Shown: positions 1-5,462 of the stretch, one piece after another
How the letters are laid out: the number at the start of each line of letters is the position of its first letter
Numbering within the stretch: position 1 is the stretch's first letter
DNA from: Pelobacter sp. UBA6812
GTDB lineage: Bacteria > Desulfobacterota > Desulfuromonadia > Desulfuromonadales > Syntrophotaleaceae
Length of the DNA: 8,361 nt
Assembly: GCA_002452265.1 (NCBI GenBank)
Contig: DKEW01000039.1
Span: forward strand, 1-8,361
Reading direction: 5' to 3'
Translations under genes and position numbers: made by a program
The notes under the pieces: generated by a model
The model's input: only the letters and a program-made list of their open reading frames with translations
Told to the model about the DNA's origin: nothing
Database searches by the model: none

Positions 1-226
1 CCCGCCCCGTGCCCAGGTAGTTCATTAAGGCCACCACCTTGCAGGCCATACTGCAATCCTTTGTCTCGTCCGACGAGGACAAGTCGGGAACAATCACCCG
101 GTAGCCTGATTCGGCCAGAAGACTTTCCTTCGCGATGGCCTGGTTCACGCCCCCCAACAAAACGACGGCCTTGCCCTGCCCTGCTACACTGTAGCTGATC
201 TTTTTCCCGTTAATAATCGCTTTCAT
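1..226 (-). CDS. alpha/beta-fold hydrolase, N-terminal fragment (cut by left edge)
   Basis: An open frame runs from an ATG at 226 to the left edge with no stop, giving 75 residues that begin MKAIINGKKISYSVAGQGKA. It is preceded by a good ribosome binding site (AAAGGA, about 7 bases before the ATG). The pattern is that of an alpha/beta hydrolase N-terminus: a beta hairpin, then a hydrophobic strand VVLL (residues 21-24), a Gly-Gly turn (25-26), a second strand YRVIVPDL (42-49), and a helix (about 60-71) leading to LGTGRA-like residues before the expected nucleophile elbow. In most family members the first strand ends in His-Gly at the oxyanion loop; here the His position is Gly25. The catalytic Ser, acid and His lie outside the window, so activity and substrate cannot be judged. 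Fold call is fairly firm; function is unknown. Confidence 0.6.
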   Translation of the reverse strand, partial: MKAIINGKKISYSVAGQGKAVVLLGGVNQAIAKESLLAESGYRVIVPDLSSSDETKDCSMACKVVALMNYLGTGR

Positions 227-287
227 GGCAATCCTTTCTTTATGGTAAAGAGATCAAATAATTCTTGATGTCCAACCAAAAGCAAAA

Positions 288-293
288 GATATA
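288..293 (-). promoter_or_regulatory. possible extended -10 element for the hydrolase gene
   Basis: On the minus strand the sequence reads TGGTATATC, a TGn extension followed by TATATC (4 of 6 to TATAAT). It would give a start near 281 and a leader of about 55 bases. There is no convincing -35. It resembles the TGGTATAAT before glgP. Weak. Confidence 0.25.
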
Positions 294-336
294 CCATCGT
301 TCTACTTTTCAGTAATTATTCTTTTTACTGTTTAAT

Positions 337-369
337 TACAGCGACTTACAGGGGTGTTATTTTGTAACA
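337..369. repeat. operator-like repeats upstream of the hydrolase gene
   Basis: TTACAG at 337-342 and again at 347-352 is a direct repeat with a 10-base period. It is followed immediately by the perfect inverted repeat TGTTA (355-359) - TTTTG - TAACA (365-369). Spacing by one helical turn next to a 5-5-5 dyad is typical of a transcription factor site, but the factor is not identifiable. Confidence 0.4.
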
Positions 370-498
370 GATTGGATGGAATGGGGGATTTTTCGCATAA
401 GGGCAAAACATGAGGTCACTCAGACACTAAATTAAAGCATAGGAATCTAGCCGTAATATATTGTTTTTTCGGGTACTTATAACCATTCGTAATGGCTT

Positions 499-542
499 TT
501 GCATTTTACCAAAAACAACATTTTATTTTTGCAAAAATGCAA
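499..542. repeat. nested inverted repeats TTGCATTTT / AAAATGCAA
   Basis: A perfect 9-bp inverted repeat (499-507 with 534-542, 26 bases between) encloses most of a perfect 12-bp palindrome TTTTTGCAAAAA (526-537). The two structures share bases 534-537, so they are mutually exclusive if formed in RNA. In an AT-rich region part of this could be chance. Confidence 0.35.
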
Positions 543-560
543 GATGCCGTTCTCAATTAA

Positions 561-600
561 ATCGCCCCCCAAAACCCTAGCATGGTTTTTGGGGGGCGAT
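561..600 (-). terminator. strong intrinsic terminator after the Met/His-rich protein gene
   Basis: The arms 561-576 and 584-600 pair over 16 bp with a single bulged base and a 7-base loop (577-583). The arm core is a run of six C / six G capped by A/T tracts. On the minus strand the hairpin begins 8 bases after the TGA at 609-611 and is followed by TTTAATT. The plus-strand side is also followed by TTTCT, so it could act in both directions. Confidence 0.85.
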
Positions 601-608
601 TTTCTGCA

Positions 609-1067
609 TCAATGATTGTTGTATTCGAAATCGAACTGACGCTTTTCGCCGTCAGCCAATTTGGTGCCAACCTGAAATTTATAGATTCCTTTTTCTTTCA
701 GGGAAATATCGGCACCGTAGCCACCATGCATTCCCATGAGTTTGATAGCCCCTCCCGTCTCTCCAGACGGCGAGGTAATTTTCAAAGCCACGACGCCTTC
801 TTCAATCGGTTCAAAATTCTTGGTATCCACAAACATGACCATGAAATGGTGCGTGGCGTCCATACCCATCTGAGACATGGCTTTGGAGATATCTTTCATT
901 TCGGCCAGAGCCTCTACGCCATTTTCGGTAGCCGACCCCAGTTCGATCATCTGACCGCTGGCTTCCATGCCGGCATGATTCATTTGGCTGTGGTCCATAC
1001 CTGAAGAAGCAAAGGAAAAGACCGGAAATAAAAGAACAGACATCAGGAGAAACAGGGATACTTTCAT
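609..1067 (-). CDS. secreted Met/His-rich, probably copper-binding periplasmic protein
   Basis: The product is 152 residues. The frame could open at an ATG at 1079, but GGAGGAT lies inside that extension, 5 bases before the ATG at 1067, so 1067 is the start. Residues 1-20 (MKVSLFLL...FSFA) form a signal peptide with a likely cut after Ala20. Next comes a Met/His cluster, MDHSQMNHAGM (24-34), of the kind seen in copper-resistance proteins. Further Met and His occur at 64-78 (including HHFMVM, 73-78) and MGMH (111-114); by hand count the mature part has 12 Met and 6 His in about 132 residues. The C-terminal half (about 75-150) alternates strands and resembles the small beta-sandwich of FixH/YtkA-like domains (inference). 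It is monocistronic, with its own promoter candidate and a strong terminator. The metal-binding role is inferred from composition only. Confidence 0.7.
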   Translation of the reverse strand: MKVSLFLLMSVLLFPVFSFASSGMDHSQMNHAGMEASGQMIELGSATENGVEALAEMKDISKAMSQMGMDATHHFMVMFVDTKNFEPIEEGVVALKITSPSGETGGAIKLMGMHGGYGADISLKEKGIYKFQVGTKLADGEKRQFDFEYNNH

Positions 1068-1121
1068 TAAATCCTCCATTGGTTGGTGCCCTCTTCGGAG
1101 CAGAATTCAGAAATCGTTATG

Positions 1122-1150
1122 ATTCTAGTTTAATTCATAATTTATGCCAG
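1122..1150 (-). promoter_or_regulatory. promoter candidate for the Met/His-rich protein gene
   Basis: On the minus strand CTGGCA (1145-1150, 4 of 6 to TTGACA) and TAGAAT (1122-1127, 5 of 6 to TATAAT) are separated by exactly 17 bases of AT-rich spacer. The predicted start near 1115 gives a leader of about 48 bases before the ATG at 1067. Confidence 0.45.
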
Positions 1151-1207
1151 CGCGAAAAAGACGCCATACCGCACACTTACAAAACAGCCCGACTTTCAGC
1201 CTCCCTA

Positions 1208-1250
1208 GGGCGTAGAATATCCCACAACCTTTTAAGAATATTCCACGCCC
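1208..1250. repeat. 13-bp inverted repeat GGGCGTAGAATAT / ATATTCCACGCCC
   Basis: The left arm 1208-1220 and right arm 1238-1250 match at 12 of 13 positions with a 17-base loop. The single mismatch becomes a G-U pair in RNA made from the minus strand, so such a transcript would have an uninterrupted 13-bp stem. No T-run follows on either side. It lies between the two divergent promoter candidates. Confidence 0.7.
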
Positions 1251-1260
1251 ACTCGCACCT

Positions 1261-1277
1261 GGGTGAAGGTTTTACCC
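1261..1277 (+). repeat. 7-bp hairpin upstream of the glgP promoter
   Basis: GGGTGAA (1261-1267) pairs with TTTACCC (1271-1277) around a 3-base loop, with one G-T pair. It sits 10 bases after the larger inverted repeat and about 40 bases upstream of the extended -10 of glgP. The role is unknown; it could be part of the same operator. Confidence 0.4.
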
Positions 1278-1318
1278 CCTTGAACAGAAAACCAGAAGGA
1301 ACATGAACTATTCTGGCA

Positions 1319-1327
1319 TGGTATAAT
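1319..1327 (+). promoter_or_regulatory. extended -10 promoter candidate for glgP
   Basis: TGGTATAAT is a perfect TATAAT (1322-1327) with the TGn extension at 1319-1321. No good -35 occurs at 16-18 bases spacing, which is tolerated by extended -10 promoters. The start near 1334 would give a leader of about 65 bases containing a weak hairpin (1349-1355 with 1362-1368). Confidence 0.55.
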
Positions 1328-1399
1328 CAAAAAACTGTAAAACGATAGAGGGTCCTTGGCGGGACTTTGCTTTGACGAATACCAGGAGGATAATTCGAC

Positions 1400-3112
1400 A
1401 TGACGAACTGGAAAAACTATACGAGAGAGTCTCGAATCGCTTACTTTTCTATGGAGATAGGACTGTCTGCGGATATTCCCACCTATAGCGGCGGGCTGGG
1501 CATTCTTGCCGGCGACACCATAAAAAGCGCGGCGGACCTTAAGTTGCCCATGGTGGCGGTCACCTTGGCCAGTCGTAAGGGTTACTTTCGCCAGGTCATC
1601 GATCAGGAAGGGTGGCAGAAGGAACTTCCCGTGGATTGGAAGCCCGAGTCTTTCATGGAACTTCTTCCCACCAAAATTCTCGTAACCATTGAGGAGCGTG
1701 ATGTCAAGGTTCAGGCTTGGCTTTACCGGGTCAAAAGCCCTACCGGAGGCGAGATCCCTGTGCTTTTTCTCGATACCGACATTCCCGGCAATGTCGAACA
1801 GGACAGGCGAATCACAGATCATCTCTACGGAGGCGACCTCGCCTATCGCTTAAAACAGGAGATCGTCCTGGGCATCGGAGGAGCTCGCATCCTGAACGCC
1901 CTGGGTTTTGCCATCCGCAAATACCATATGAATGAAGGACATGCGAGCTTCCTGACCCTTGAACTTCTTAACCGAACCAGGCGACCCATTGAGGATACCT
2001 GGGATGAACGAGCCGCCTGGGATACCCATCGCGTGCTTGAGCAATGTGTCTTCACCACCCACACGCCTGTTGAGGCAGGCCACGACAGGTTCCCCTACGA
2101 ACTGGTACAAAAAATCCTTGGAGAGCCTGTCCCCCTCTCATTGCTCAAAGAACTTGCCGGTAAGAACGAGTTAAATATGACCATGCTGGCCCTCAACCTC
2201 AGCCGCTATGTAAACGGTGTAGCCAAAAAGCACGGAGAGGTTTCCAAATCACTCTTTCCCGGGTTTGAAATCCACGCCATTACCAACGGCGTCCATCCCT
2301 TCACCTGGGCCTCACCCTACCTTGTCAGCGTTTTTGACAAATATCTCCCCAGTTGGGCGCATGAACCCGAACTTCTTGTTCGGGTGGACAATATTCCCGA
2401 CGAGGAAATATGGGAAGCTCACTGTGGTGCGAAAGCCTATCTTTTTCAATACATTCAGGAGAAGACAGGAATTGAAATGGATCCGGAGGTCCTGACCATA
2501 GGCTTTGCAAGACGGTTTGCCACTTACAAACGAGGCGACCTCGTATTTAGCGATATTGAGAGGCTTAGTCGGATAGGAGAAGGCAAATTACAACTTGTTT
2601 TTGGCGGCAAGGCCCATCCAAAGGACATTCCCGGCAAGCAGCTTATCCAGAAAATCATCGGCCAGATAAAATCGCTCTACCCAAAAATCAAAATGGCTTA
2701 TCTGGAAAACTACAATATGGATGTCGCCTATCGGCTCGTTCCCGGCGTCGATTTGTGGCTCAATAATCCCATTCGCCCCCTTGAGGCATCAGGAACCAGC
2801 GGCATGAAGGCGGCTCTTAATGGCGTACCGAATTTCAGCGTTCTGGATGGATGGTGGATTGAGGGGCACATCGAGGGAGTTACGGGGTGGTCCATTGGCC
2901 CACCACCGGAGGAATCCCCCAGCCAGGAGAATCATTCGGAGGAGGATGCCAACGACCTCTATGACAAATTGGAGTACGTCATCATGCCCATGTTTTATGA
3001 TAATCGTAAAACATGGATCCGAGTGATGAAAAACGCCATAGGCAAAAACGCCTATTATTTCAATACGCATGTCATGATGCGGCGTTATGTGACGGAAGCG
3101 TATATTCGTTGA
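1400..3112 (+). CDS. glgP: alpha-glucan (glycogen) phosphorylase, short GT35 type
   Basis: The product is 570 residues. It is a cytoplasmic PLP enzyme that splits alpha-1,4-glucan with phosphate to give glucose-1-phosphate. The start is an ATG with AGGAGGA 9 bases upstream. The N-terminus has AYFSMEIGLSADIPTYSGGLG (about 14-34), the form typical of the short TIGR02094-like bacterial and archaeal phosphorylases. Further motifs are YHMNEGH (175-181), HTPVEAGHD (221-229), RRFATYKR (371-378, Arg and Lys expected to hold phosphate), GGKAHP (402-407) and EASGTSGMK (462-470), where Lys470 is the expected PLP lysine. All key residues appear intact. Classical enzymes have about 800 or more residues, so this is the compact subfamily and not a truncation. 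No other glycogen gene is in the window. It converges on the DUF882 gene, with 23 bases between the stops. Confidence 0.93.
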   Translation: MTNWKNYTRESRIAYFSMEIGLSADIPTYSGGLGILAGDTIKSAADLKLPMVAVTLASRKGYFRQVIDQEGWQKELPVDWKPESFMELLPTKILVTIEERDVKVQAWLYRVKSPTGGEIPVLFLDTDIPGNVEQDRRITDHLYGGDLAYRLKQEIVLGIGGARILNALGFAIRKYHMNEGHASFLTLELLNRTRRPIEDTWDERAAWDTHRVLEQCVFTTHTPVEAGHDRFPYELVQKILGEPVPLSLLKELAGKNELNMTMLALNLSRYVNGVAKKHGEVSKSLFPGFEIHAITNGVHPFTWASPYLVSVFDKYLPSWAHEPELLVRVDNIPDEEIWEAHCGAKAYLFQYIQEKTGIEMDPEVLTIGFARRFATYKRGDLVFSDIERLSRIGEGKLQLVFGGKAHPKDIPGKQLIQKIIGQIKSLYPKIKMAYLENYNMDVAYRLVPGVDLWLNNPIRPLEASGTSGMKAALNGVPNFSVLDGWWIEGHIEGVTGWSIGPPPEESPSQENHSEEDANDLYDKLEYVIMPMFYDNRKTWIRVMKNAIGKNAYYFNTHVMMRRYVTEAYIR

Positions 3113-3132
3113 ACAGGCGAACCCGGAAAAAA

Positions 3133-3146
3133 GGCCTACCAGGACC
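3133..3146 (-). terminator. weak terminator candidate overlapping the DUF882 gene stop
   Basis: On the minus strand a short stem CCT/AGG extended by GG/CC (one bulge, loop GGT) includes the TAG stop and is followed directly by six T (plus-strand A run 3127-3132). The stem is only 5 bp, so termination may be inefficient. The 23-base gap between convergent stops leaves no room for more. Confidence 0.3.
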
Positions 3147-3711
3147 GGGGAACCCCCGTGTCTATATGCACGAACTGTGACTTGGGGTAATAGCCAACGC
3201 CACCAGCCCTGAGAGAAAGAGCGGCATTACGAAGACGGGGGAGTTCAATTCCAGGAAGGCGGATATCTATGGCCTGCCCCTGAAGATGAAGACTCTTCGG
3301 GGCTACCCCTGAACTGCTGCGGGCCAGTAATTCGTTGGTCGCTGGTGAACGATAACCGGATATAACCTGGTAGGATCGGAAACCGCCCACTTTCTGCCTC
3401 ACTTCAAACAGCATATCAAGCAACTGGACATCGATCCGTTTTACTTCACCATTTCGGTAATCCCGAAGAAGATAGTCGATGTCCGCGAGTGTTTCCTGAA
3501 CATATTTTCCATTAGCCCAGAAAACAGCTTTATTCAGTCGTTCCCCGGTGTGAATATTATGCAAAGAGATAGTCTTCTCCGTAGCTGAAAACTTCTGAAA
3601 CTGTGCCAGAGCACGACCTGGAAGCGTCAGGGCCGCCAGAGAAAGAACTCCCGTCGCCAGAAAGGTGCGCCGTGACAAATCAAGCCTTTTTTCATTTCTG
3701 TCTTGGTTCAT
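3136..3711 (-). CDS. Tat-exported DUF882 (MepK/YcbK-like) murein peptidase
   Basis: The product is 191 residues. A twin-arginine signal SRRTFLATG (13-21) is followed by a hydrophobic segment and a likely cut after ALA (36), so it is exported folded. The DUF882 / peptidase M15 subfamily domain fills about 45-191: SGYRSPATN (118-126), SLHLQGQAIDIRLPG (140-154) and GVGYYPKSQFVHIDTG (171-186). His142, Asp149 and His182 are in the positions of the zinc ligands. E. coli MepK (YcbK) of this family cuts 3-3 cross-links in peptidoglycan; the same role is inferred here, in the periplasm. The ATG at 3711 has GGGAG 10 bases upstream, slightly far. It stands alone, convergent with glgP. Family call is strong; bond specificity is not proved. 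Confidence 0.85.
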   Translation of the reverse strand: MNQDRNEKRLDLSRRTFLATGVLSLAALTLPGRALAQFQKFSATEKTISLHNIHTGERLNKAVFWANGKYVQETLADIDYLLRDYRNGEVKRIDVQLLDMLFEVRQKVGGFRSYQVISGYRSPATNELLARSSSGVAPKSLHLQGQAIDIRLPGIELPRLRNAALSLRAGGVGYYPKSQFVHIDTGVPRSW

Positions 3712-4008
3712 GCCTTGTCATTCTCCCAAACGTTTGGATCCTTCAAAACCTTGCCTGTGCCCTACGCATAAAGCAAAACCCACACCAATTCAGCAACTGC
3801 GAGAGACTTACAGCGGCCAGAGGACCCGTAAAACCAGGCAAGTTACTATAATCACACGACTGCCTGTGTTGTGCATGTATCCGTTTTATTCCGGACAAGG
3901 GTGATCGCTTCGCGTTGACGCCTCCTGTGAAAAAGAGGGGTTTCCATAAAATGGGCGTTTTTTTGGCACTGCTTGTGGCAATTTCACGAATTCTTCCAGG
4001 GAGCGGAA
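3712..4008. other. intergenic region, no gene supported
   Basis: About 300 bases lie between two minus-strand genes. Reading frames here lack family features and ribosome binding sites. It holds an inverted repeat CAGGCA / TGCCTG (3835-3840, 3861-3866) surrounding a plus-strand TATAAT (3847-3852), and further right a plus-strand stem followed by seven T (3917-3964). No clear terminator for the DUF554 gene was found on the minus strand, so that transcript may continue into this region. Confidence 0.5.
3917..3964 (+). terminator. possible plus-strand terminator in the intergenic region
   Basis: GACGCCT (3917-3923) can pair with GGGCGTT (3953-3959), with two G-T pairs. An inner CCT/AGG helix (3924-3926, 3936-3938) is possible, and the outer stem runs into seven T (3958-3964). 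The long interior loop makes it weak. No annotated plus-strand gene ends here. Confidence 0.25.
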
Positions 4009-4695
4009 TCAGGCAAGACCGAAAGCCCACATCAGTGCAATGGCGATAAAAATAGAAGGCAACATGTTGCCGACCGGAAGACGTTTAATGCCAAGAAGGT
4101 CAATAGAGATAGCCACAATAAGCAAACCGCCGACGGAATTCATTTCGGTCATAACAGGCGCCGTCAGCACGGTTTTGGCGAGACCGGCAACCAGAGTGAG
4201 GCCGCCCTGATAGAGAAGAAGAGGAATTACCGAGAAAATAACGCCGATACCCAAGGTGGAGGTCAGTGCAATCGAAGCAATTCCATCAAGCGCTGCCTTG
4301 GCGTAAAGAATGGAGGGCTTTTCACCGAAACCATCCTGAATGGCGCCCATAATGGCCATAGCGCCGACACAATACAAAAGACTGGCCGTAACAAAACCTT
4401 CGGCGATCCGGCCAGAGCCAGAAAAACGTTTCTGCAATTGTTCACCGAAGAGTTCGAGCCGGTATTCCAACCGAGCCAATTCTCCAATCAGGCCACCAAG
4501 GATCAAACTGCCAATAGGGATCATCGGCTGCTGACTCTGCAGGGCCAACTGAAGTCCGATGAGCAAAACAGCCAGCCCGAGGGCGCACATCAGGGTATTG
4601 CGAACTTTTTCAGACAACAAGTGTCCGATACTACGTCCAATAGCACACCCCAAAACAACAGCGGCGACATTGACAAGTGTTCCCTTTAGAAGCAC
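4009..4695 (-). CDS. DUF554 integral membrane protein
   Basis: The product is 228 residues of unknown function, belonging to the DUF554 family (which includes E. coli YqgA and B. subtilis YdfK). It is mostly hydrophobic with about six to seven membrane segments. Recognisable family features are GTLVN at the N-terminus (5-9), LILGGLIGE (64-72), the very conserved SLLYCVGAMAIMGAIQDG (about 105-122), and VGGLLIVAISIDLLGI near the end. The start is GTG at 4695, preceded by a G-rich GGGGGGA; the next residues LLKGTLVN match the family start and no ATG is available nearby. It begins only 25 bases after the T-run of the tRNA-Arg terminator, so the source of its transcription is unclear. Ion or small-molecule transport has been suggested for such proteins, but nothing in the sequence decides it. 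Confidence 0.85.
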   Translation of the reverse strand: MLLKGTLVNVAAVVLGCAIGRSIGHLLSEKVRNTLMCALGLAVLLIGLQLALQSQQPMIPIGSLILGGLIGELARLEYRLELFGEQLQKRFSGSGRIAEGFVTASLLYCVGAMAIMGAIQDGFGEKPSILYAKAALDGIASIALTSTLGIGVIFSVIPLLLYQGGLTLVAGLAKTVLTAPVMTEMNSVGGLLIVAISIDLLGIKRLPVGNMLPSIFIAIALMWAFGLA

Positions 4696-4720
4696 TTTCC
4701 CCCCACAAAATTCGCATCAA

Positions 4721-4751
4721 CGAAAAAGACCCGCCTAATTTGGCAGGTCTT
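4721..4751 (-). terminator. intrinsic terminator of tRNA-Arg (and possibly apt)
   Basis: On the minus strand AAGACCTGCC (4742-4751) pairs with GGCGGGTCTT (4726-4735) over 10 bp with one U-G pair and a 6-base loop, and is followed by a T-run ending at 4722. It starts 6 bases after the CCA of the tRNA. This is a textbook terminator. Confidence 0.9.
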
Positions 4752-4757
4752 CAAAAA

Positions 4758-4834
4758 TGGCGGCCCCGGCGCGATTCGAACGCACGACCTACCGCTTAGG
4801 AGGCGGTTGCTCTATCCGGCTGAGCTACGGGGCC
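4758..4834 (-). tRNA. tRNA-Arg, anticodon CCT
   Basis: A full cloverleaf is readable on the minus strand. The acceptor GGCCCCG pairs with CGGGGCC. The D arm is GCTC/GAGC. The anticodon stem ACCGC/GCGGT holds the loop CTCCTAA, so the anticodon is CCT, reading AGG arginine codons. The T arm is GTGCG/CGCGC (one G-T pair) with loop TTCGAAT. The discriminator is G, and the 3' CCA is encoded (4758-4760). The body is 74 bases plus CCA. It has its own promoter just upstream and an intrinsic terminator just downstream. Confidence 0.97.
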
Positions 4835-4853
4835 TGATTTTAAAAGGCCCTAT

Positions 4854-4882
4854 TTTATACTTCAGAGGGGCAGGGATGACAA
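4854..4882 (-). promoter_or_regulatory. sigma-70 type promoter of tRNA-Arg
   Basis: On the minus strand TTGTCA (4877-4882, 5 of 6) and TATAAA (4854-4859, 5 of 6) are separated by exactly 17 bases. A GGGCC discriminator follows the -10, as is common at stringently controlled stable-RNA promoters. The start would fall near 4848, about 14 bases before the mature tRNA. Confidence 0.8.
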
Positions 4883-4894
4883 GGTTTTTTTCCC

Positions 4895-5410
4895 CTAAAA
4901 GGTCAGGAGACTGAACACCTTATCCTCGGGCAATTTCTTGCGCCCCTGCAGAAAAGCTAATTCTGCCATAAAAGTACACTCTATGACCTCGGCACCCAGC
5001 TCGGTCACCAGGTCATAGACAGCCACCATGGTACCGCCCGTGGCGAGCAGGTCATCGGCAATAATGACCCTATCCCCTTTACTGAAAGCATCCTCATGGA
5101 TTTCCAGAGTGTCGGAGCCATATTCCAGCTGGTAAGTCTTGCCCCGTGTTTTATAGGGGAGCTTGCCAGGCTTACGGACCAGGGTAACGCCTGCTCCCAG
5201 CTTATAAGCCAAAGCGGAGCCGAGAACAAAGCCGCGCGCCTCGACACCAACGACCTTGTCGATTCGCTGCCCGATATACCGATGGGCGATCAGATCCACC
5301 ATGCGGTGGAAACTCCTCCCATCCGATAGAAGGGTTGTTATGTCTTTAAAAACAATCCCTTTTTTCGGAAAATCCTGAACATCTCTAATAATATTTTTCA
5401 ATTCGTCCAA
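4895..5410 (-). CDS. apt: adenine phosphoribosyltransferase
   Basis: The product is 171 residues. It is a cytoplasmic purine salvage enzyme that joins adenine and PRPP to give AMP and pyrophosphate. The PRPP-binding motif is VIIADDLLATGGT (115-127). The N-terminal IRDVQDFPKKGIVFKDITTLL (8-28) and GVEARGFVLGSALA (55-68) are typical of Apt, and the C-terminus FSLLTF is complete. The start is TTG at 5410: AGAGGGAG lies about 8 bases upstream, and the resulting MDELKNIIRD matches the usual beginning of the family, while no ATG exists that would keep it. It follows rpoS by 52 bases with no terminator or promoter seen between, so co-transcription with rpoS is likely. No terminator follows before the tRNA promoter. 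Confidence 0.95.
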   Translation of the reverse strand: MDELKNIIRDVQDFPKKGIVFKDITTLLSDGRSFHRMVDLIAHRYIGQRIDKVVGVEARGFVLGSALAYKLGAGVTLVRKPGKLPYKTRGKTYQLEYGSDTLEIHEDAFSKGDRVIIADDLLATGGTMVAVYDLVTELGAEVIECTFMAELAFLQGRKKLPEDKVFSLLTF

Positions 5411-5462
5411 AATAAAGACTCCCTCTTAAAAGACGCTATCGGCACCCCAAGGTCATGGCCAC

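Larger units (their letters stand above)
227..560. other. AT-rich intergenic region with repeats, no gene
   Basis: No plausible gene on either strand. The stretch is notably AT-rich compared with its coding neighbours. It contains an inverted repeat TGTTA-N5-TAACA (355-369), a direct repeat TTACAG spaced by 4 bases (337-352), a small hairpin CCATT-CGT-AATGG (483-495), a 9-bp inverted repeat TTGCATTTT / AAAATGCAA (499-507 and 534-542) and a nested 12-bp palindrome TTTTTGCAAAAA (526-537). It must hold the promoter and any operator of the minus-strand hydrolase gene. Confidence 0.6.

Noticed and set aside
1118..1150. Sigma-54 type promoter TGGCA... upstream of the Met/His-rich gene
   Set aside because: TGGCA is present on the minus strand, but the TTGC-like -12 element is missing at the required spacing.
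582..1306. Plus-strand frames at 582-1004 and 1079-1306
   Set aside because: The first is the antisense of the signal-peptide protein, whose composition, ribosome site and terminator clearly favour the minus strand. The second covers the intergenic region, has no ribosome site and has no recognisable family sequence.
1349..1368. Leader hairpin AGGGTCC / GGACTTT before glgP as an attenuator
   Set aside because: Only four strong pairs plus A-T and G-T pairs, followed by TTTGCTTTG rather than a true T-run. Too weak to call.
1232..1822. Minus-strand frame of 196 codons overlapping the start of glgP
   Set aside because: It is antisense to well-conserved glgP motifs, lacks a ribosome binding site and its protein shows no domain pattern.
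3770..3836. Resemblance of plus-strand ACGCATAAAGCAAAACC to the first half of a GEMM cyclic-di-GMP riboswitch
   Set aside because: The second conserved half and the tetraloop/receptor parts are not present, and no plus-strand gene lies downstream for it to control.
3743..4030. Minus-strand frame of 95 codons in the gap and overlapping the DUF554 gene end
   Set aside because: No ribosome site, no signal or domain pattern, and it overlaps the end of a real gene on the same strand. Looks like chance.
4758..4834. tRNA-Arg as an integration site for a mobile element
   Set aside because: No integrase, no repeated copy of the tRNA 3' end was seen within the window, and the flanking genes are ordinary chromosomal ones.
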